From Rhodococcus sp. ABRD24 (GTDB lineage: Bacteria > Actinomycetota > Actinomycetes > Mycobacteriales > Mycobacteriaceae): a DNA stretch of 64,000 nucleotides. A program made the position numbers and the translations under genes. The stretch spans positions 4,526,001 to 4,590,000 of the forward strand of contig NZ_CP035319.1 in the NCBI RefSeq assembly GCF_004328705.1. Reading direction: 5' to 3'. The notes below the pieces were generated by a model. That model saw only the letters and a list, made by a program, of their open reading frames with translations. It ran no database searches and was not told the DNA's origin. Shown here piece after piece: positions 32,662 through 42,027 of this stretch (positions within the stretch are counted from its first letter, which is position 1; every line of letters begins with the position of its first letter).

Positions 32662-33795
32662 ATGGCTACCGTCTGGACCGTCCCCGAGAACATCACCCGC
32701 GCACTGCTGGCAGCGCCGGGTATCCGCGATTTCCTGACGGACGACGAAGGCCGGGGTGTAGCGAGCGACCCCAGGGTGCGTCTGGCCGAATTCACCGCCG
32801 TGCACCGTTCGCTCGAGAACAACACGGGACGGACTTTCACCTCGGTTCGGGATGCGGCGGACGTCCTGTTCGACGCGACGGCGACGGGCGGTGTTGTCGT
32901 ATCTGATGCGTTGCGGCTGGCCGTCATGCGGGTGCTCACCGCCGAGCCCCGCGAACGCAAGGCTGCGCCGAATCCGCTGTCCGCACGGGTGGTCGACAAC
33001 CTCGGCATCTATCTGTATGCGCTGCGGGATCCGCGCAACCGGACGATCTTCCACATCGGCGTGGGTCGCGGCAATCGCGTGTACTCGCACGTGTGGGATG
33101 CGCTGGGTGAGGCGGGCAGGCTCGACGCCGAGGAAGTGGGCGATCCGGACACCGAGGAGATCCGCGCGGCGCGCGTGCAGCGAATCCGTGACATCTATGC
33201 CGCCGGGTACACCGTCGAGCACTTCATCCTCCGCCACGGCGTGCAGGCCCCTGCAGATGCTGTCGGCGCCGCTCGTGACACCGAACACGTCCTGGTCGAC
33301 GCGTTGCGGCTACTCGAGGCACGCCCGGATCTTCCGGTGCTGACGAATCTGGCCGGCGAATCTGCGGACGCGGGTCGCCGCGCGATGCGGGTCGAGGAGT
33401 TGGTGGTCCAGTACGCCGCGGAGCCGGCACCCGAACTGCCGGTGCCGAGCGCCCTGGTCCGCGTGGGCTCGTCGGCCGATCCGTCGCTGTCGGACGACGA
33501 GCGTGCCGCACTGGCTCGTGGTCCCTGGCGCGCCGGTGCGGCGGCCCGCGGCGTGGTGGATCTTCCCGTGATCGTCTTCTCCGACAACATCATCCGCGCG
33601 GTGTATCGGGCGCGGTCGTGGGACGGCGTCGGTCCCGTCGGGGATCAGCAGTGGCGGTTTACCGGTGAGGTGGATCCGGAGCTCGAAGCTCGCTACGTCG
33701 GGACCCGTGTCACGCCCGACCGGGCTGGACTCAAGGCGTGGCCCGCGCACGGGTGGGTGCAGCGGCTGACGTTGGCCCGGCCGCACGGGCGGTAG
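32662..33795 (+). CDS. GIY-YIG (LEM-3-like) domain protein
   Basis: The 377-residue protein has, around residues 110-210, GIYLYALRDPRNRTIFHIGVGRGNRVYSHV, which resembles the GIY-YIG nuclease fold of the LEM-3/ankyrin-type branch (Y-x-Y-x-L-x-D-P then F-x-x-G-x-G-x-G-x-R-x-x-x-H). The C-terminal part, with PVIVFSDNIIRAVYR and WRFTGEVDPELEARYVG, is a separate domain I cannot name. The first 100 residues are not recognised. It is divergent from the HadA-like gene. A nuclease role is inferred from the domain only. Confidence 0.72.
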   Translation: MATVWTVPENITRALLAAPGIRDFLTDDEGRGVASDPRVRLAEFTAVHRSLENNTGRTFTSVRDAADVLFDATATGGVVVSDALRLAVMRVLTAEPRERKAAPNPLSARVVDNLGIYLYALRDPRNRTIFHIGVGRGNRVYSHVWDALGEAGRLDAEEVGDPDTEEIRAARVQRIRDIYAAGYTVEHFILRHGVQAPADAVGAARDTEHVLVDALRLLEARPDLPVLTNLAGESADAGRRAMRVEELVVQYAAEPAPELPVPSALVRVGSSADPSLSDDERAALARGPWRAGAAARGVVDLPVIVFSDNIIRAVYRARSWDGVGPVGDQQWRFTGEVDPELEARYVGTRVTPDRAGLKAWPAHGWVQRLTLARPHGR

Positions 33796-33872
33796 TTCGC
33801 GGGGCCGGGTCGTCGGACGTCTCCGGTGCGAATGTCGATCGTGGCCGCGGTCCGGCAGGCCCTGGCCCGTGC

Positions 33873-35054
33873 CTAGCCGGTGCGGGCCAGGACCTTCAGG
33901 GCCGTCATCGCCACCGCCCCGGATGCGAGAATCGCTATTGCCATCGGCACTGCGGTACCGGGGCCCGCGATGCCTACCAGCGGGGACACCAGCGCGGCCA
34001 GACCGAACTGGCTCGCACCCATCAGCGCGGATCCGGTGCCTGCCGCGTCGGGAACCTGCCCCTGTGACAGGGCCGTCGCGTTGCCCATGATGAAGCCGAT
34101 GCTCGACACCACCCCGAACAGCAAGGGCAACACCAGCCAGATGCGGGTACCGCCGATCGTCGTCGCGAGCACCAGGAGCGCGCCGGACGCGACGAGCACG
34201 CTGACACCGAATGTGAGCAGCTGGCGGGCGTCGAAGGTACCGATCAGCCTGGTGTTGACGATGCTGGCCGCCACGATGCCCACCGAATTGACGGCGAAGA
34301 CGATCGAGAACTGGCCGGGCGAGAGTCGGAGCACGTGCTCTGCGATGAACGGCGACGCTGAGATGTACGAGAACAGGGCGCCGAATCCGAATGCGAATGC
34401 GAATGTGTAGCCGAGGTAGACGCGGTTTCTCACGACATAGCGGAGGTTGCGGGTCAGTGCGGCCAGGCCGCCGCCGTGGCGGCGCTCGGGCGGGAGTGTC
34501 TCCGGTACAAGGGTGAGGACGCCGGCCAGCATTGCGATCGATGCGCCCGCCAGGACCCAGAAGATCCCGCGCCAGCCGATCGGACCCAGTAGTGCGCCAC
34601 CCATGAGCGGCGCGATCACGGGCGCGACACCTCCGATGATCATCATGATGCTGAACACGCGCGCGGCCGCGTCGCCGCGGGCCCGGTCGGCGATCACAGC
34701 GCGAGCCAGAACGATTCCGGCCCCACCACTGAAGCCTTGCAGTAGGCGGGCAGCAATCAGGACCTCCACGGTGGGGGCGATCGCACACAGGACACCGCTC
34801 ACTGCGCACAGCATGGTTCCGGCGATGAGTAGCCGTCGTCGACCCCAACCGTCGGACAGCGGTCCGATGATCAGCTGGCCGATACCCAGCCCGGCCATGA
34901 AGGTCGTCAGGGTCAGCTGGATGGTGGAAGCAGAGGTGTCGAGACCCTCCGCCATCGTCGGCAGGCCGGGCAGGTACATGTCCGTGGCGAGCGGCGCGAT
35001 CGCTGAGAGGAGCGCTAGAACACACAGCATCGGAATCGGAATCGCGCGTGTCAC
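33873..35054 (-). CDS. Bcr/CflA-family multidrug MFS exporter
   Basis: The 393-residue protein has twelve predicted helices. It shows the Bcr/CflA features [18 protein letters not shown] in helix 1, [18 protein letters not shown] (MFS motif A) and [19 protein letters not shown]. The family exports drugs such as bicyclomycin, chloramphenicol or sulfonamides. The start is a GTG and no ribosome site stands out. It is divergent from xerC. Confidence 0.92.
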   Translation of the reverse strand: MTRAIPIPMLCVLALLSAIAPLATDMYLPGLPTMAEGLDTSASTIQLTLTTFMAGLGIGQLIIGPLSDGWGRRRLLIAGTMLCAVSGVLCAIAPTVEVLIAARLLQGFSGGAGIVLARAVIADRARGDAAARVFSIMMIIGGVAPVIAPLMGGALLGPIGWRGIFWVLAGASIAMLAGVLTLVPETLPPERRHGGGLAALTRNLRYVVRNRVYLGYTFAFAFGFGALFSYISASPFIAEHVLRLSPGQFSIVFAVNSVGIVAASIVNTRLIGTFDARQLLTFGVSVLVASGALLVLATTIGGTRIWLVLPLLFGVVSSIGFIMGNATALSQGQVPDAAGTGSALMGASQFGLAALVSPLVGIAGPGTAVPMAIAILASGAVAMTALKVLARTG

Positions 35055-35115
35055 GCGAGAACCCTACCGGCGCGGCCAGTTGCGAAAACCGGTGGCGGCG
35101 GCGACCGTAGTGCGC

Positions 35116-36057
35116 ATGGGCTCCGCATCGTCACGCACGCACCTCTCGCCGGCCCTGCAGGTGCATCTCGACGACTACGACGAGCATCTGCGCCTCGAAC
35201 GGGGGCGCTCTCCGCATACCGTCCGGGCCTATCTCGCCGACGTCGCGAGCCTCCTCGGCTACCTGTCGCGGAATCGGTCGGACGCCCGAGCGGAGGACCT
35301 TGACCTGCGGATCCTGCGTGGCTGGCTCGCCGAGCAATCCGCCGACGGCGTCGCGCGCACCACACTGGCGCGGCGGACGTCGTCGGCCAAGGGTTTTACC
35401 GCGTGGGCGCAGCGCACCGGAAGGATAGCGGTGGACCCGGGCGTGCGCCTGGTGGCGCCCAAAGCGCACCGTACATTGCCGCAGGTGCTGCGGCAGGACC
35501 ACGCGGCCGAGGCGATGGCCGCTGCGGAATCCGGTGCCGCGCAGCAGGACCCGATTCCGCTTCGGGACCGGTTGATCGTGGAACTGCTCTACTCGACGGG
35601 CATCCGGGTAGGGGAACTGTGCGGGCTCGACGTCGATGACATCGATCACGAGCGGCGAATCCTGCGGGTTGTCGGCAAGGGCAACAAGGAGCGGGCAGTC
35701 CCGTACGGGCGCCCCGCCGAGGCTGCGATCGAGGCATGGCTTCGTGCCGGACGACCCGAGCTCGCCACCGACAGATCGGGGAATGCGCTGCTACTCGGCG
35801 CCCGCGGGGGACGCCTCGACCAGCGTCAGGCCCGCAGCGTCGTGCACGATGTCGTCCAGGCCGTGCCGGGAGCGCCCGACCTGGCTCCGCACGGTTTGCG
35901 GCACTCGGCCGCCACCCATCTTCTCGAGGGTGGCGCCGACCTGCGGGTGGTACAGGAACTGCTCGGGCATGCAAGCCTCGCCACGACCCAGCTCTACACC
36001 CACGTATCGGTGGCCCGCCTGCGCGCCGTGCACGACCAGGCGCATCCGCGAGCTTGA
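35116..36057 (+). CDS. xerC: Tyrosine recombinase XerC
   Basis: The 313-residue recombinase has the SAM-like N-terminal domain ([21 protein letters not shown]) and a complete catalytic set: Arg164 in STGIRVGEL, Lys188 in VGKGNKER, His259 and Arg262 in [11 protein letters not shown], His285 in LGHAS and Tyr294 in TTQLYTHV. It resolves chromosome dimers at dif with XerD. ATG 35116 matches homologues; the GTG two codons earlier is possible. Its last 267 bases overlap the convergent M23 peptidase frame. Confidence 0.95.
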   Translation: MGSASSRTHLSPALQVHLDDYDEHLRLERGRSPHTVRAYLADVASLLGYLSRNRSDARAEDLDLRILRGWLAEQSADGVARTTLARRTSSAKGFTAWAQRTGRIAVDPGVRLVAPKAHRTLPQVLRQDHAAEAMAAAESGAAQQDPIPLRDRLIVELLYSTGIRVGELCGLDVDDIDHERRILRVVGKGNKERAVPYGRPAEAAIEAWLRAGRPELATDRSGNALLLGARGGRLDQRQARSVVHDVVQAVPGAPDLAPHGLRHSAATHLLEGGADLRVVQELLGHASLATTQLYTHVSVARLRAVHDQAHPRA

Positions 36058-36630
36058 CCGGCCACGCCGGGTGGGCGTGACCGGCCAGGCCGGACGAGCA
36101 CGACCATTGCCGACTGGAAGCAACCGGATTGGCACGGCCCGCACGAGAGGCCGCGGGTCGAGGTACTCCCGGTCGCGGCGCAGACCCCAATGCAGGCATG
36201 CGACCGCCGCACATTCGGGATGGCCCACGACGACCGTCCCGAGCACCGCGCCGCGTTCGACGCGACGGCCCGCAGCGACGACCGGCTCCACGGGTTCGTA
36301 CGTGGTCCGCACCCCGGAGGGGTGGTCGACGGAGACCACCGGTCGGCCCGCGACCATTCCGGCGAACACCACGACACCGGCCCCGGCGGCGAGGACGTGC
36401 TGTCCGGGCAATGCGGCGAGGTCGACTCCGCGGTGCCCCGGCAGCCAGTTCTGCTCGGGCCTGTCGAAGCTGCGAATCACCTGGGGACGCGGACGCAGCG
36501 GCCAGTCGTACCGGGTGGTCGCGGAGATGTGCGCAGGTCCTGCCGCGGGGGCAGGGTGACCGGAGACGAGCAGCGCGGCGCAGATCGCGGCGACGACCGT
36601 CAGCCGTGACAGCGCATTCGGAAGACCCAT
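35791..36630 (-). CDS. Secreted M23-family peptidase, C-terminus antisense to xerC
   Basis: The N-terminus is a signal peptide ([16 protein letters not shown], cleaved near APAA). The LytM/M23 fold follows with [27 protein letters not shown] and the second half [15 protein letters not shown], which hold the His-x-x-x-Asp and His-x-His-type zinc sites (the latter reads LHW). The domain ends near residue 180. About 100 further residues of low-similarity sequence run antisense through the xerC 3' end to a stop at 35791. Related genes at this locus are shorter, so a lost stop or frameshift is likely. Function would be peptidoglycan hydrolysis or an inactive regulator. Confidence 0.8.
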   Translation of the reverse strand: MGLPNALSRLTVVAAICAALLVSGHPAPAAGPAHISATTRYDWPLRPRPQVIRSFDRPEQNWLPGHRGVDLAALPGQHVLAAGAGVVVFAGMVAGRPVVSVDHPSGVRTTYEPVEPVVAAGRRVERGAVLGTVVVGHPECAAVACLHWGLRRDREYLDPRPLVRAVPIRLLPVGNGRARPAWPVTPTRRGRSSSRMRLVVHGAQAGHRYVGVELGRGEACMPEQFLYHPQVGATLEKMGGGRVPQTVRSQVGRSRHGLDDIVHDAAGLTLVEASPAGAE

Positions 36631-36932
36631 GACACGACTGTCGCGCAGCAGGGGCCGTGGTGGGGGCCGCGCAGGCGGGTTGTGGAGACACCGTCCGGCT
36701 ATCCACAGTTCGGTCGCGGCGGGTGCGGTGAGCGGCAGGTTATGAGAGGGGGGGAGTGAGGCCGTACACTTGCTGAGCGGTCTGTGTTCGCACAGTCCGA
36801 CTTCGCGCGCCCGCGATGATTCCGGCCGTCGGCTGGTCCTGTCTCTGTACAGGTCCGACGTCCAGGCGGGCGCCAGGGCAGAGGTCACCCGACCACTGCA
36901 GTAACCGGCACATGAGAAAGAGGTACACAGCC

Positions 36933-37796
36933 ATGGCTGTTGTGACCATGAGGCAGCTGCTCGACAGCGGCGCACACTTCGGGCACCAGACCCGCCGTTG
37001 GAACCCGAAGATGAAGCGGTTCATCCTGACCGACCGCAACGGCATCTACATCATCGACCTGCAGCAGACCCTGACGTACATCGACCAGGCGTACGAGTTC
37101 GTCAAGGAGACTGTCGCTCACGGCGGCACCGTCCTGTTCGTCGGTACCAAGAAGCAGGCCCAGGAGTCCATCGCGGCGGAGGCGACTCGCGTCGGGATGC
37201 CGTACGTCAACCAGCGTTGGCTCGGCGGCATGCTCACCAACTTCTCCACCGTCCACAAGCGCCTGCAGCGCCTCAAGGAGCTCGAGGCCATGGAGCAGAC
37301 CGGTGGCTTCGAGGGTCGTACCAAGAAGGAAATCCTCATGCTCACGCGTGAGATGACCAAGCTGGATCGCACCCTCGGTGGTATCCGGGACATGGCCAAG
37401 GTTCCGTCGGCCATCTGGGTCATCGACACCAACAAGGAGCACATCGCCGTCGGCGAGGCGCGCAAGCTGAACATCCCGGTCATTGCCGTCCTGGATACCA
37501 ACTGCGACCCCGACGTCGTCGACTACCCGATCCCGGGCAACGACGATGCGATCCGCAGTGCCGCCCTGCTGACCAAGGTTGTCGCCTCCGCGGTGGCCGA
37601 GGGTGTGCAGGCCCGCGCCGGGCTGAGCGCCGACAAGGACGCCAAGCCTGAGGCCGGCGCGGGCGAGCCGCTCGCCGAGTGGGAGCAGGAGCTCCTCTCG
37701 CAGGCGGCTCCGGCCGCCGAGGTGCCTGCTGCTGAGGTGCCTGCTGCTGAGGCACCTGTTGCTGAGGCGCCCGCCGCGGACGCGCAGCAGTCCTAG
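36933..37796 (+). CDS. rpsB: 30S ribosomal protein uS2
   Basis: The 287-residue protein starts [27 protein letters not shown] and contains [16 protein letters not shown] and [13 protein letters not shown], hallmark uS2 sequences. A C-terminal tail of [10 protein letters not shown] repeats encoded by four 15-bp units ends the protein. The AAAGAGG ribosome site precedes the ATG. It is followed by a strong terminator and then tsf, the common rpsB-tsf arrangement. Confidence 0.98.
   Translation: MAVVTMRQLLDSGAHFGHQTRRWNPKMKRFILTDRNGIYIIDLQQTLTYIDQAYEFVKETVAHGGTVLFVGTKKQAQESIAAEATRVGMPYVNQRWLGGMLTNFSTVHKRLQRLKELEAMEQTGGFEGRTKKEILMLTREMTKLDRTLGGIRDMAKVPSAIWVIDTNKEHIAVGEARKLNIPVIAVLDTNCDPDVVDYPIPGNDDAIRSAALLTKVVASAVAEGVQARAGLSADKDAKPEAGAGEPLAEWEQELLSQAAPAAEVPAAEVPAAEAPVAEAPAADAQQS
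37716..37775 (+). repeat. Four 15-bp tandem repeats in the rpsB tail
   Basis: Four successive in-frame 15-base units of the type GCTGAGGTGCCTGCT encode [10 protein letters not shown] pentapeptides at the end of uS2. Units 1 and 2 differ by one base. They preserve the frame and probably vary in number between strains. Confidence 0.85.
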
Positions 37797-37802
37797 TCGA
37801 TT

Positions 37803-37831
37803 CGGCCCCGACCACATCCTGGTCGGGGCCG
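37803..37831 (+). terminator. Terminator between rpsB and tsf
   Basis: CGGCCCCGACCA and TGGTCGGGGCCG form a perfect 12-base stem around CATCC, followed by TTTC. It begins 7 bp after the rpsB stop. It may be partial, since tsf is normally co-expressed with rpsB. Confidence 0.85.
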
Positions 37832-37915
37832 TTTCACTCACCTGCTTCTACCTGGCCCACAGTTCGCGCTTCGTGAGCCAGGCTCCCGAAACTCATCCGA
37901 GGAGGATCGCCCCCA

Positions 37916-38740
37916 ATGGCGAACTACACCGCCGCTGACGTCAAGCGGCTCCGTGAGCTCACTGGCTCCGGAATGATGGACTGCAAGAACGCGCTCACGG
38001 AGACCGACGGCGATTTCGACAAGGCCGTCGAGCTGCTCCGCATCAAGGGCGCCAAGGATGTGGGCAAGCGCGCCGAGCGCACCACGGCCGAGGGTCTGGT
38101 TGCCGCCAAGGACGGCGTCATGGTCGAGATCAACTGCGAGACCGACTTCGTCGCCAAGAACGCCGAGTTCCAGGCACTGGCCGAGAAGGTTGTCGGGGCT
38201 GCTGCCACGGCGAAGCCGGCTGACCTCGAGGCACTGAAGGCCGTTGCGGTCGATGGTGGCACCGTGGAGGAGGCCGTCGCGGCCCTCTCCGCCAAGATCG
38301 GCGAGAAGCTCGAGCTCCGTCGCGTCGTCTCCCTCGACGGCCCGGTTGCGATCTACCTGCACAAGCGCAGCTCGGACCTGCCCCCCGCCGTTGGCGTCCT
38401 GGTCGAGTACACGGGTGAGGGTGACGTCGCCGCTGACGCCGCCCGCGCCGCCGCGATGCAGGTTGCCGCGCTCAAGGCCAAGTACGTCACTCGCGACGAG
38501 GTCCCCGCCGACGTCGTCGAGGCTGAGCGCCGTATCGCCGAGCAGACGGCGAAGGAGGAGGGCAAGCCCGAGGCTGCGCTCCCCAAGATCGTCGAGGGTC
38601 GCGTCAACGGCTACTACAAGGACGTCGTCCTGACCGAGCAGTCTTCGGTCACCGACTCCAAGAAGACCGTCAAGGCCATCCTGGACGAGGCCGGCGTCAC
38701 GATCACCCGCTTCGCGCGGTTCGAGGTCGGCGCCAGCTAG
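37916..38740 (+). CDS. tsf: Translation elongation factor Ts
   Basis: The 274-residue protein starts [29 protein letters not shown], the EF-Ts UBA-like domain, and has [13 protein letters not shown], the conserved TDFVA motif that contacts EF-Tu. It exchanges GDP for GTP on EF-Tu. GAGGAGGATCG precedes the ATG as a strong ribosome site. Confidence 0.98.
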   Translation: MANYTAADVKRLRELTGSGMMDCKNALTETDGDFDKAVELLRIKGAKDVGKRAERTTAEGLVAAKDGVMVEINCETDFVAKNAEFQALAEKVVGAAATAKPADLEALKAVAVDGGTVEEAVAALSAKIGEKLELRRVVSLDGPVAIYLHKRSSDLPPAVGVLVEYTGEGDVAADAARAAAMQVAALKAKYVTRDEVPADVVEAERRIAEQTAKEEGKPEAALPKIVEGRVNGYYKDVVLTEQSSVTDSKKTVKAILDEAGVTITRFARFEVGAS

Positions 38741-38753
38741 GTCGCACTTCCCA

Positions 38754-38845
38754 CACATCGGCCCCGTCGGCCGGGTGGGCTCAGTCGTCGGTTCGAGTAG
38801 TTCGAGCAGACGTACCGCCCATTCGGTCCGTGCGGGGCCGATGTG
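38754..38845. repeat. Widely spaced inverted repeat between tsf and pyrH
   Basis: CACATCGGCCCCG (38754-38766) is exactly complementary to CGGGGCCGATGTG (38833-38845), with 66 bases between. The repeat starts 13 bases after the tsf stop. The RNA could fold into a long-range stem enclosing smaller hairpins. The rest of 38741-39020 has no gene I can support and should contain the pyrH promoter. Confidence 0.6.
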
Positions 38846-39020
38846 CATGGGGGCCGGGGGCAACTGGGACGTTCGGGCGCCGATAGGGCAGGATGAGAAG
38901 GCCGTCCTGACGGATTCGCCGGACGGAACTTCGCGGCCGAACCGGCCAGTCTCCGGACTCGCTGGCCGAAGACCCGCAATACTTCTAGAACCGCATGACC
39001 TGCAGAACCGAGGGAGAGTT

Positions 39021-39749
39021 ATGACCGCATCGGCCGACGAACGTCCAGGATTTCGACGTGTTCTTCTGAAGCTCGGCGGTGAAATGTTCGGTGGCGGCAA
39101 GGTCGGTCTCGACCCGGATGTGGTCACCACGGTGGCCGCGCAGATCGCGGAGGTGGTCCGCTCCGGCGTTCAGGTCGCCGTCGTGATCGGCGGTGGCAAC
39201 TTCTTCCGCGGTGCCGAACTGCAGCAGCGTGGACTCGATCGCGCCCGGTCGGACTACATGGGCATGCTCGGCACCGTCATGAACTGCCTTGCCCTGCAGG
39301 ACTTCCTGGAGAAGCAGGGCGTGGATACCCGAGTGCAGACCGCGATCACGATGGGCCAGGTCGCCGAGCCGTACCTGCCGCTGCGAGCTCGCCGCCACCT
39401 CGAAAAGGGACGCGTCGTGATTTTCGGCGCGGGCATGGGCATGCCCTATTTCTCGACCGACACCACTGCCGCGCAGCGCGCGCTCGAGATCGGCGCCGAG
39501 GTGGTTCTGATGGCCAAGTCGGTCGACGGCGTGTACTCCGCCGACCCGCGTCTCGACCCGGATGCGGCGATGTACACCGAGATCACACACCGTGAGGTGA
39601 TCGAGAAGGGTCTCAAGGTTGCCGACGCGACCGCATTCAGTCTGTGCATGGACAACCAGATGCCGATCATGGTGTTCAACCTGTTGACCCAGGGGAACAT
39701 CGCGCGTGCGGTGTCCGGTGAGAAGATCGGAACACTGGTCAAGTCATGA
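39021..39749 (+). CDS. pyrH: Uridylate kinase (UMP kinase)
   Basis: The 242-residue amino-acid-kinase-fold enzyme shows [45 protein letters not shown] and [20 protein letters not shown], all diagnostic of bacterial PyrH. It phosphorylates UMP to UDP. GAGGGAGAGTT precedes the ATG. It is followed by frr, the usual order. Confidence 0.97.
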   Translation: MTASADERPGFRRVLLKLGGEMFGGGKVGLDPDVVTTVAAQIAEVVRSGVQVAVVIGGGNFFRGAELQQRGLDRARSDYMGMLGTVMNCLALQDFLEKQGVDTRVQTAITMGQVAEPYLPLRARRHLEKGRVVIFGAGMGMPYFSTDTTAAQRALEIGAEVVLMAKSVDGVYSADPRLDPDAAMYTEITHREVIEKGLKVADATAFSLCMDNQMPIMVFNLLTQGNIARAVSGEKIGTLVKS

Positions 39750-39801
39750 TGCCGTGCATCGTGATCATGATTCGGGACGGATACGACATGGAGGAACAGC
39801 C

Positions 39802-40359
39802 GTGATTGATGAAGCTCTCTTCGAAGCCGAGGAGAAGATGGAGAAGGCCATCACGGTTGCGAAGGAGGACCTTGGTTCGATCCGGACCGGCCGGGCGAAC
39901 CCCGGCATGTTCAACCGGATCGTCGTCGAGTACTACGGCTCCATCACACCGATCACGCAGCTCGCGAGCATCAATGTGCCCGAGGCTCGGATGGTCATCA
40001 TCAAGCCGTACGAGGCCGCTCAGCTCGGGCCGATCGAGAACGCGATCCGCAACTCGGACCTTGGTCTCAACCCCAGCAACGACGGCAGCATTATTCGCAT
40101 CTCCGTCCCGCAGCTCACGGAGGAGCGGCGCCGCGAATTCGTGAAGCAGGCGAAGGGCAAGGGCGAGGACGCGAAGGTTGCCATCCGCAACGTCCGACGC
40201 AAGGCAATGGACGAACTCTCGCGAATCGAGAAGGACGGCGAGGCCGGTGAGGACGAGGTCGGTCGGGCCGAGAAGGAGCTGGACAAGACCACCGCGCGCT
40301 ATGTCAGCCAGATCGATGAGCTGGTGAAGCACAAGGAAGCCGAATTGCTGGAGGTTTAG
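39802..40359 (+). CDS. frr: Ribosome recycling factor
   Basis: The 185-residue protein contains [36 protein letters not shown] and [24 protein letters not shown], the classic RRF signature. With EF-G it splits post-termination ribosomes. The GTG start follows GGAGGAAC with suitable spacing. cdsA begins 2 bp after its stop. Confidence 0.98.
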   Translation: MIDEALFEAEEKMEKAITVAKEDLGSIRTGRANPGMFNRIVVEYYGSITPITQLASINVPEARMVIIKPYEAAQLGPIENAIRNSDLGLNPSNDGSIIRISVPQLTEERRREFVKQAKGKGEDAKVAIRNVRRKAMDELSRIEKDGEAGEDEVGRAEKELDKTTARYVSQIDELVKHKEAELLEV

Positions 40360-40361
40360 CG

Positions 40362-41225
40362 GTGGGGGGGAAAGCTGACGGCGCCTCCGCGGCGTCGACC
40401 GCCCCGGCGTCCAGAGCAGGGCGCAATCTGCCCGCCGCAATCGGCGTCGGTGGCGGCCTCGGGGCCGCGCTGATCCTGATCCTGATCTATGTGCCGATGG
40501 TGTGGTTCGGCGTCGTCACGGTGGCGATGGCCATTGCGACGTGGGAGGTTGCTCGGCGGCTGCGCGAGGCCGACATCAGCGTGCCGCTGATTCCGCTGAT
40601 ACTGGGTGGACAAGCGATCATCTGGCTCAGCTGGCCCTACGGGACCGAGGGGGTCCTCGCGGCATTCGCGGGCACGGCACTGGTGTGCATGGTGTGGCGC
40701 CTGTTCGACCACGGGCTCAAGGCCACACCACGCAACTACCTCCGGGACACCGCAGTCACCGTGTTCGTGGCGGCGTGGATCCCCCTGCTGGCGTCGTTCG
40801 CGACACTGATGGTGTTGCAGGACGACGGCGCCGGCCGCGTGTTCTGCCTGATGATTGTGGTCGTGGGCTCCGATGTGGGCGGCTACGTGGCCGGGGTGCT
40901 TTTCGGTAAGCGCCCGATGGTCCCGGCGATCAGCCCGAAGAAGTCGTGGGAGGGATTCGCCGGATCGCTCCTCTTCTGCGTGATCGGCGGCGTCCTGGCC
41001 GTCACATTCATCCTGGACGCGAATCCGCTGATCGGTGTGCTCCTCGGCGTGGCGCTGGTGTTCACCGCGACGCTCGGTGACCTCATCGAATCGCAGATCA
41101 AGCGTGAGCTCGGCATCAAGGACATGGGCACTTTGCTGCCCGGTCACGGCGGAATCATGGACCGTCTCGACTCGCTGCTGCCGTCGTCGTTCGTCACCTG
41201 GCTCGTTCTCACCGTCCTGGTCTGA
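40362..41225 (+). CDS. cdsA: Phosphatidate cytidylyltransferase (CDP-diacylglycerol synthase)
   Basis: The 287-residue membrane enzyme has about eight helices and the family signature at the C-terminus: SQIKRELGIKDMGTLLPGHGG followed by MDRLDS. It makes CDP-diacylglycerol from CTP and phosphatidate, feeding phosphatidylinositol and cardiolipin synthesis. It starts with GTG and a G-rich codon run, directly after frr. The gene order pyrH-frr-cdsA is widely conserved. Confidence 0.96.
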   Translation: MGGKADGASAASTAPASRAGRNLPAAIGVGGGLGAALILILIYVPMVWFGVVTVAMAIATWEVARRLREADISVPLIPLILGGQAIIWLSWPYGTEGVLAAFAGTALVCMVWRLFDHGLKATPRNYLRDTAVTVFVAAWIPLLASFATLMVLQDDGAGRVFCLMIVVVGSDVGGYVAGVLFGKRPMVPAISPKKSWEGFAGSLLFCVIGGVLAVTFILDANPLIGVLLGVALVFTATLGDLIESQIKRELGIKDMGTLLPGHGGIMDRLDSLLPSSFVTWLVLTVLV

Positions 41226-41238
41226 GACGCGTGCGGGC

Positions 41239-41976
41239 ATGAGTCGTCGGGGTGGGCGGGGGGCTCGCGGAACAATTCCGAGCCCGAACATCTGGCACTG
41301 GCCGGATGTCTACGAAATCGAGAACCACGCCCAGGACGTCGGCGGCGCCGTCTTCGATGTTCTTACCGAACTCGCGGACTGGCGCGGCCGCGACGTTCTC
41401 GACCTCGGGTGCGGCGCCGGGTTTCACCTCCCGGTGTTTGGGTCGACGGCGCGGTCGGTGATCGGCGTCGAACCGCACCCGCCGCTCGTCGTCGCCGCCC
41501 GGGCCCGCGTTGCAGACTGGCCGTCGATCACCGTTCTCGAGGGCTCCGCCGAGGCGATCCCGATACCGGACGGCAGTGTCGACGTTGTGCATGCGCGCAC
41601 CGCGTACTTCTTCGGCCCGGGCTGCGGCCCGGGGATTCTCGAGACGATGCGGGTGCTGCGTCCCGGAGGAGTGCTGGCCGTCGTCGATCTCGACGCGACT
41701 GTCGGTCCGTACGGACGATGGATGCGTGCAGATCTACCGCAGTACGATCCGGCCGCGGTCGAGGCGTTCTTCGAAGCGCAGGGCTTCGCGATGCAGCGGG
41801 TGCTCACCCGCTGGGAGTTCGCCGACCGGGACGCCCTGCGGTCCGTGCTGGGCATCGAGTTCACCGCGCGGACCGCAGCTCGCGCGTTCGCCGAAACCCC
41901 CGGCCTCGGGCTGGAAGTCGGATATCGCATTCATACGAGATCGGCGCCGAACGGGCTCGTCCTCGGATCGGGTTAG
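41239..41976 (+). CDS. Class I SAM-dependent methyltransferase
   Basis: The 245-residue protein has motif I VLDLGCGAGFHLPVFG, an acidic strand end in VIGVEPHPP, IPIPDGSVDVVHARTAYFFG (motif II) and VLRPGGVLAVVDLD (motif III), typical of the UbiE/Methyltransf_11 family. The substrate is unknown. It begins 13 bp after cdsA and may be co-transcribed with it; rlmN follows farther on. Confidence 0.9.
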   Translation: MSRRGGRGARGTIPSPNIWHWPDVYEIENHAQDVGGAVFDVLTELADWRGRDVLDLGCGAGFHLPVFGSTARSVIGVEPHPPLVVAARARVADWPSITVLEGSAEAIPIPDGSVDVVHARTAYFFGPGCGPGILETMRVLRPGGVLAVVDLDATVGPYGRWMRADLPQYDPAAVEAFFEAQGFAMQRVLTRWEFADRDALRSVLGIEFTARTAARAFAETPGLGLEVGYRIHTRSAPNGLVLGSG

Positions 41977-42027
41977 TGGTACTCGGAGTATTGACAACGA
42001 GCGCCGTCCTCGTGTGAGGTGAGCCAC

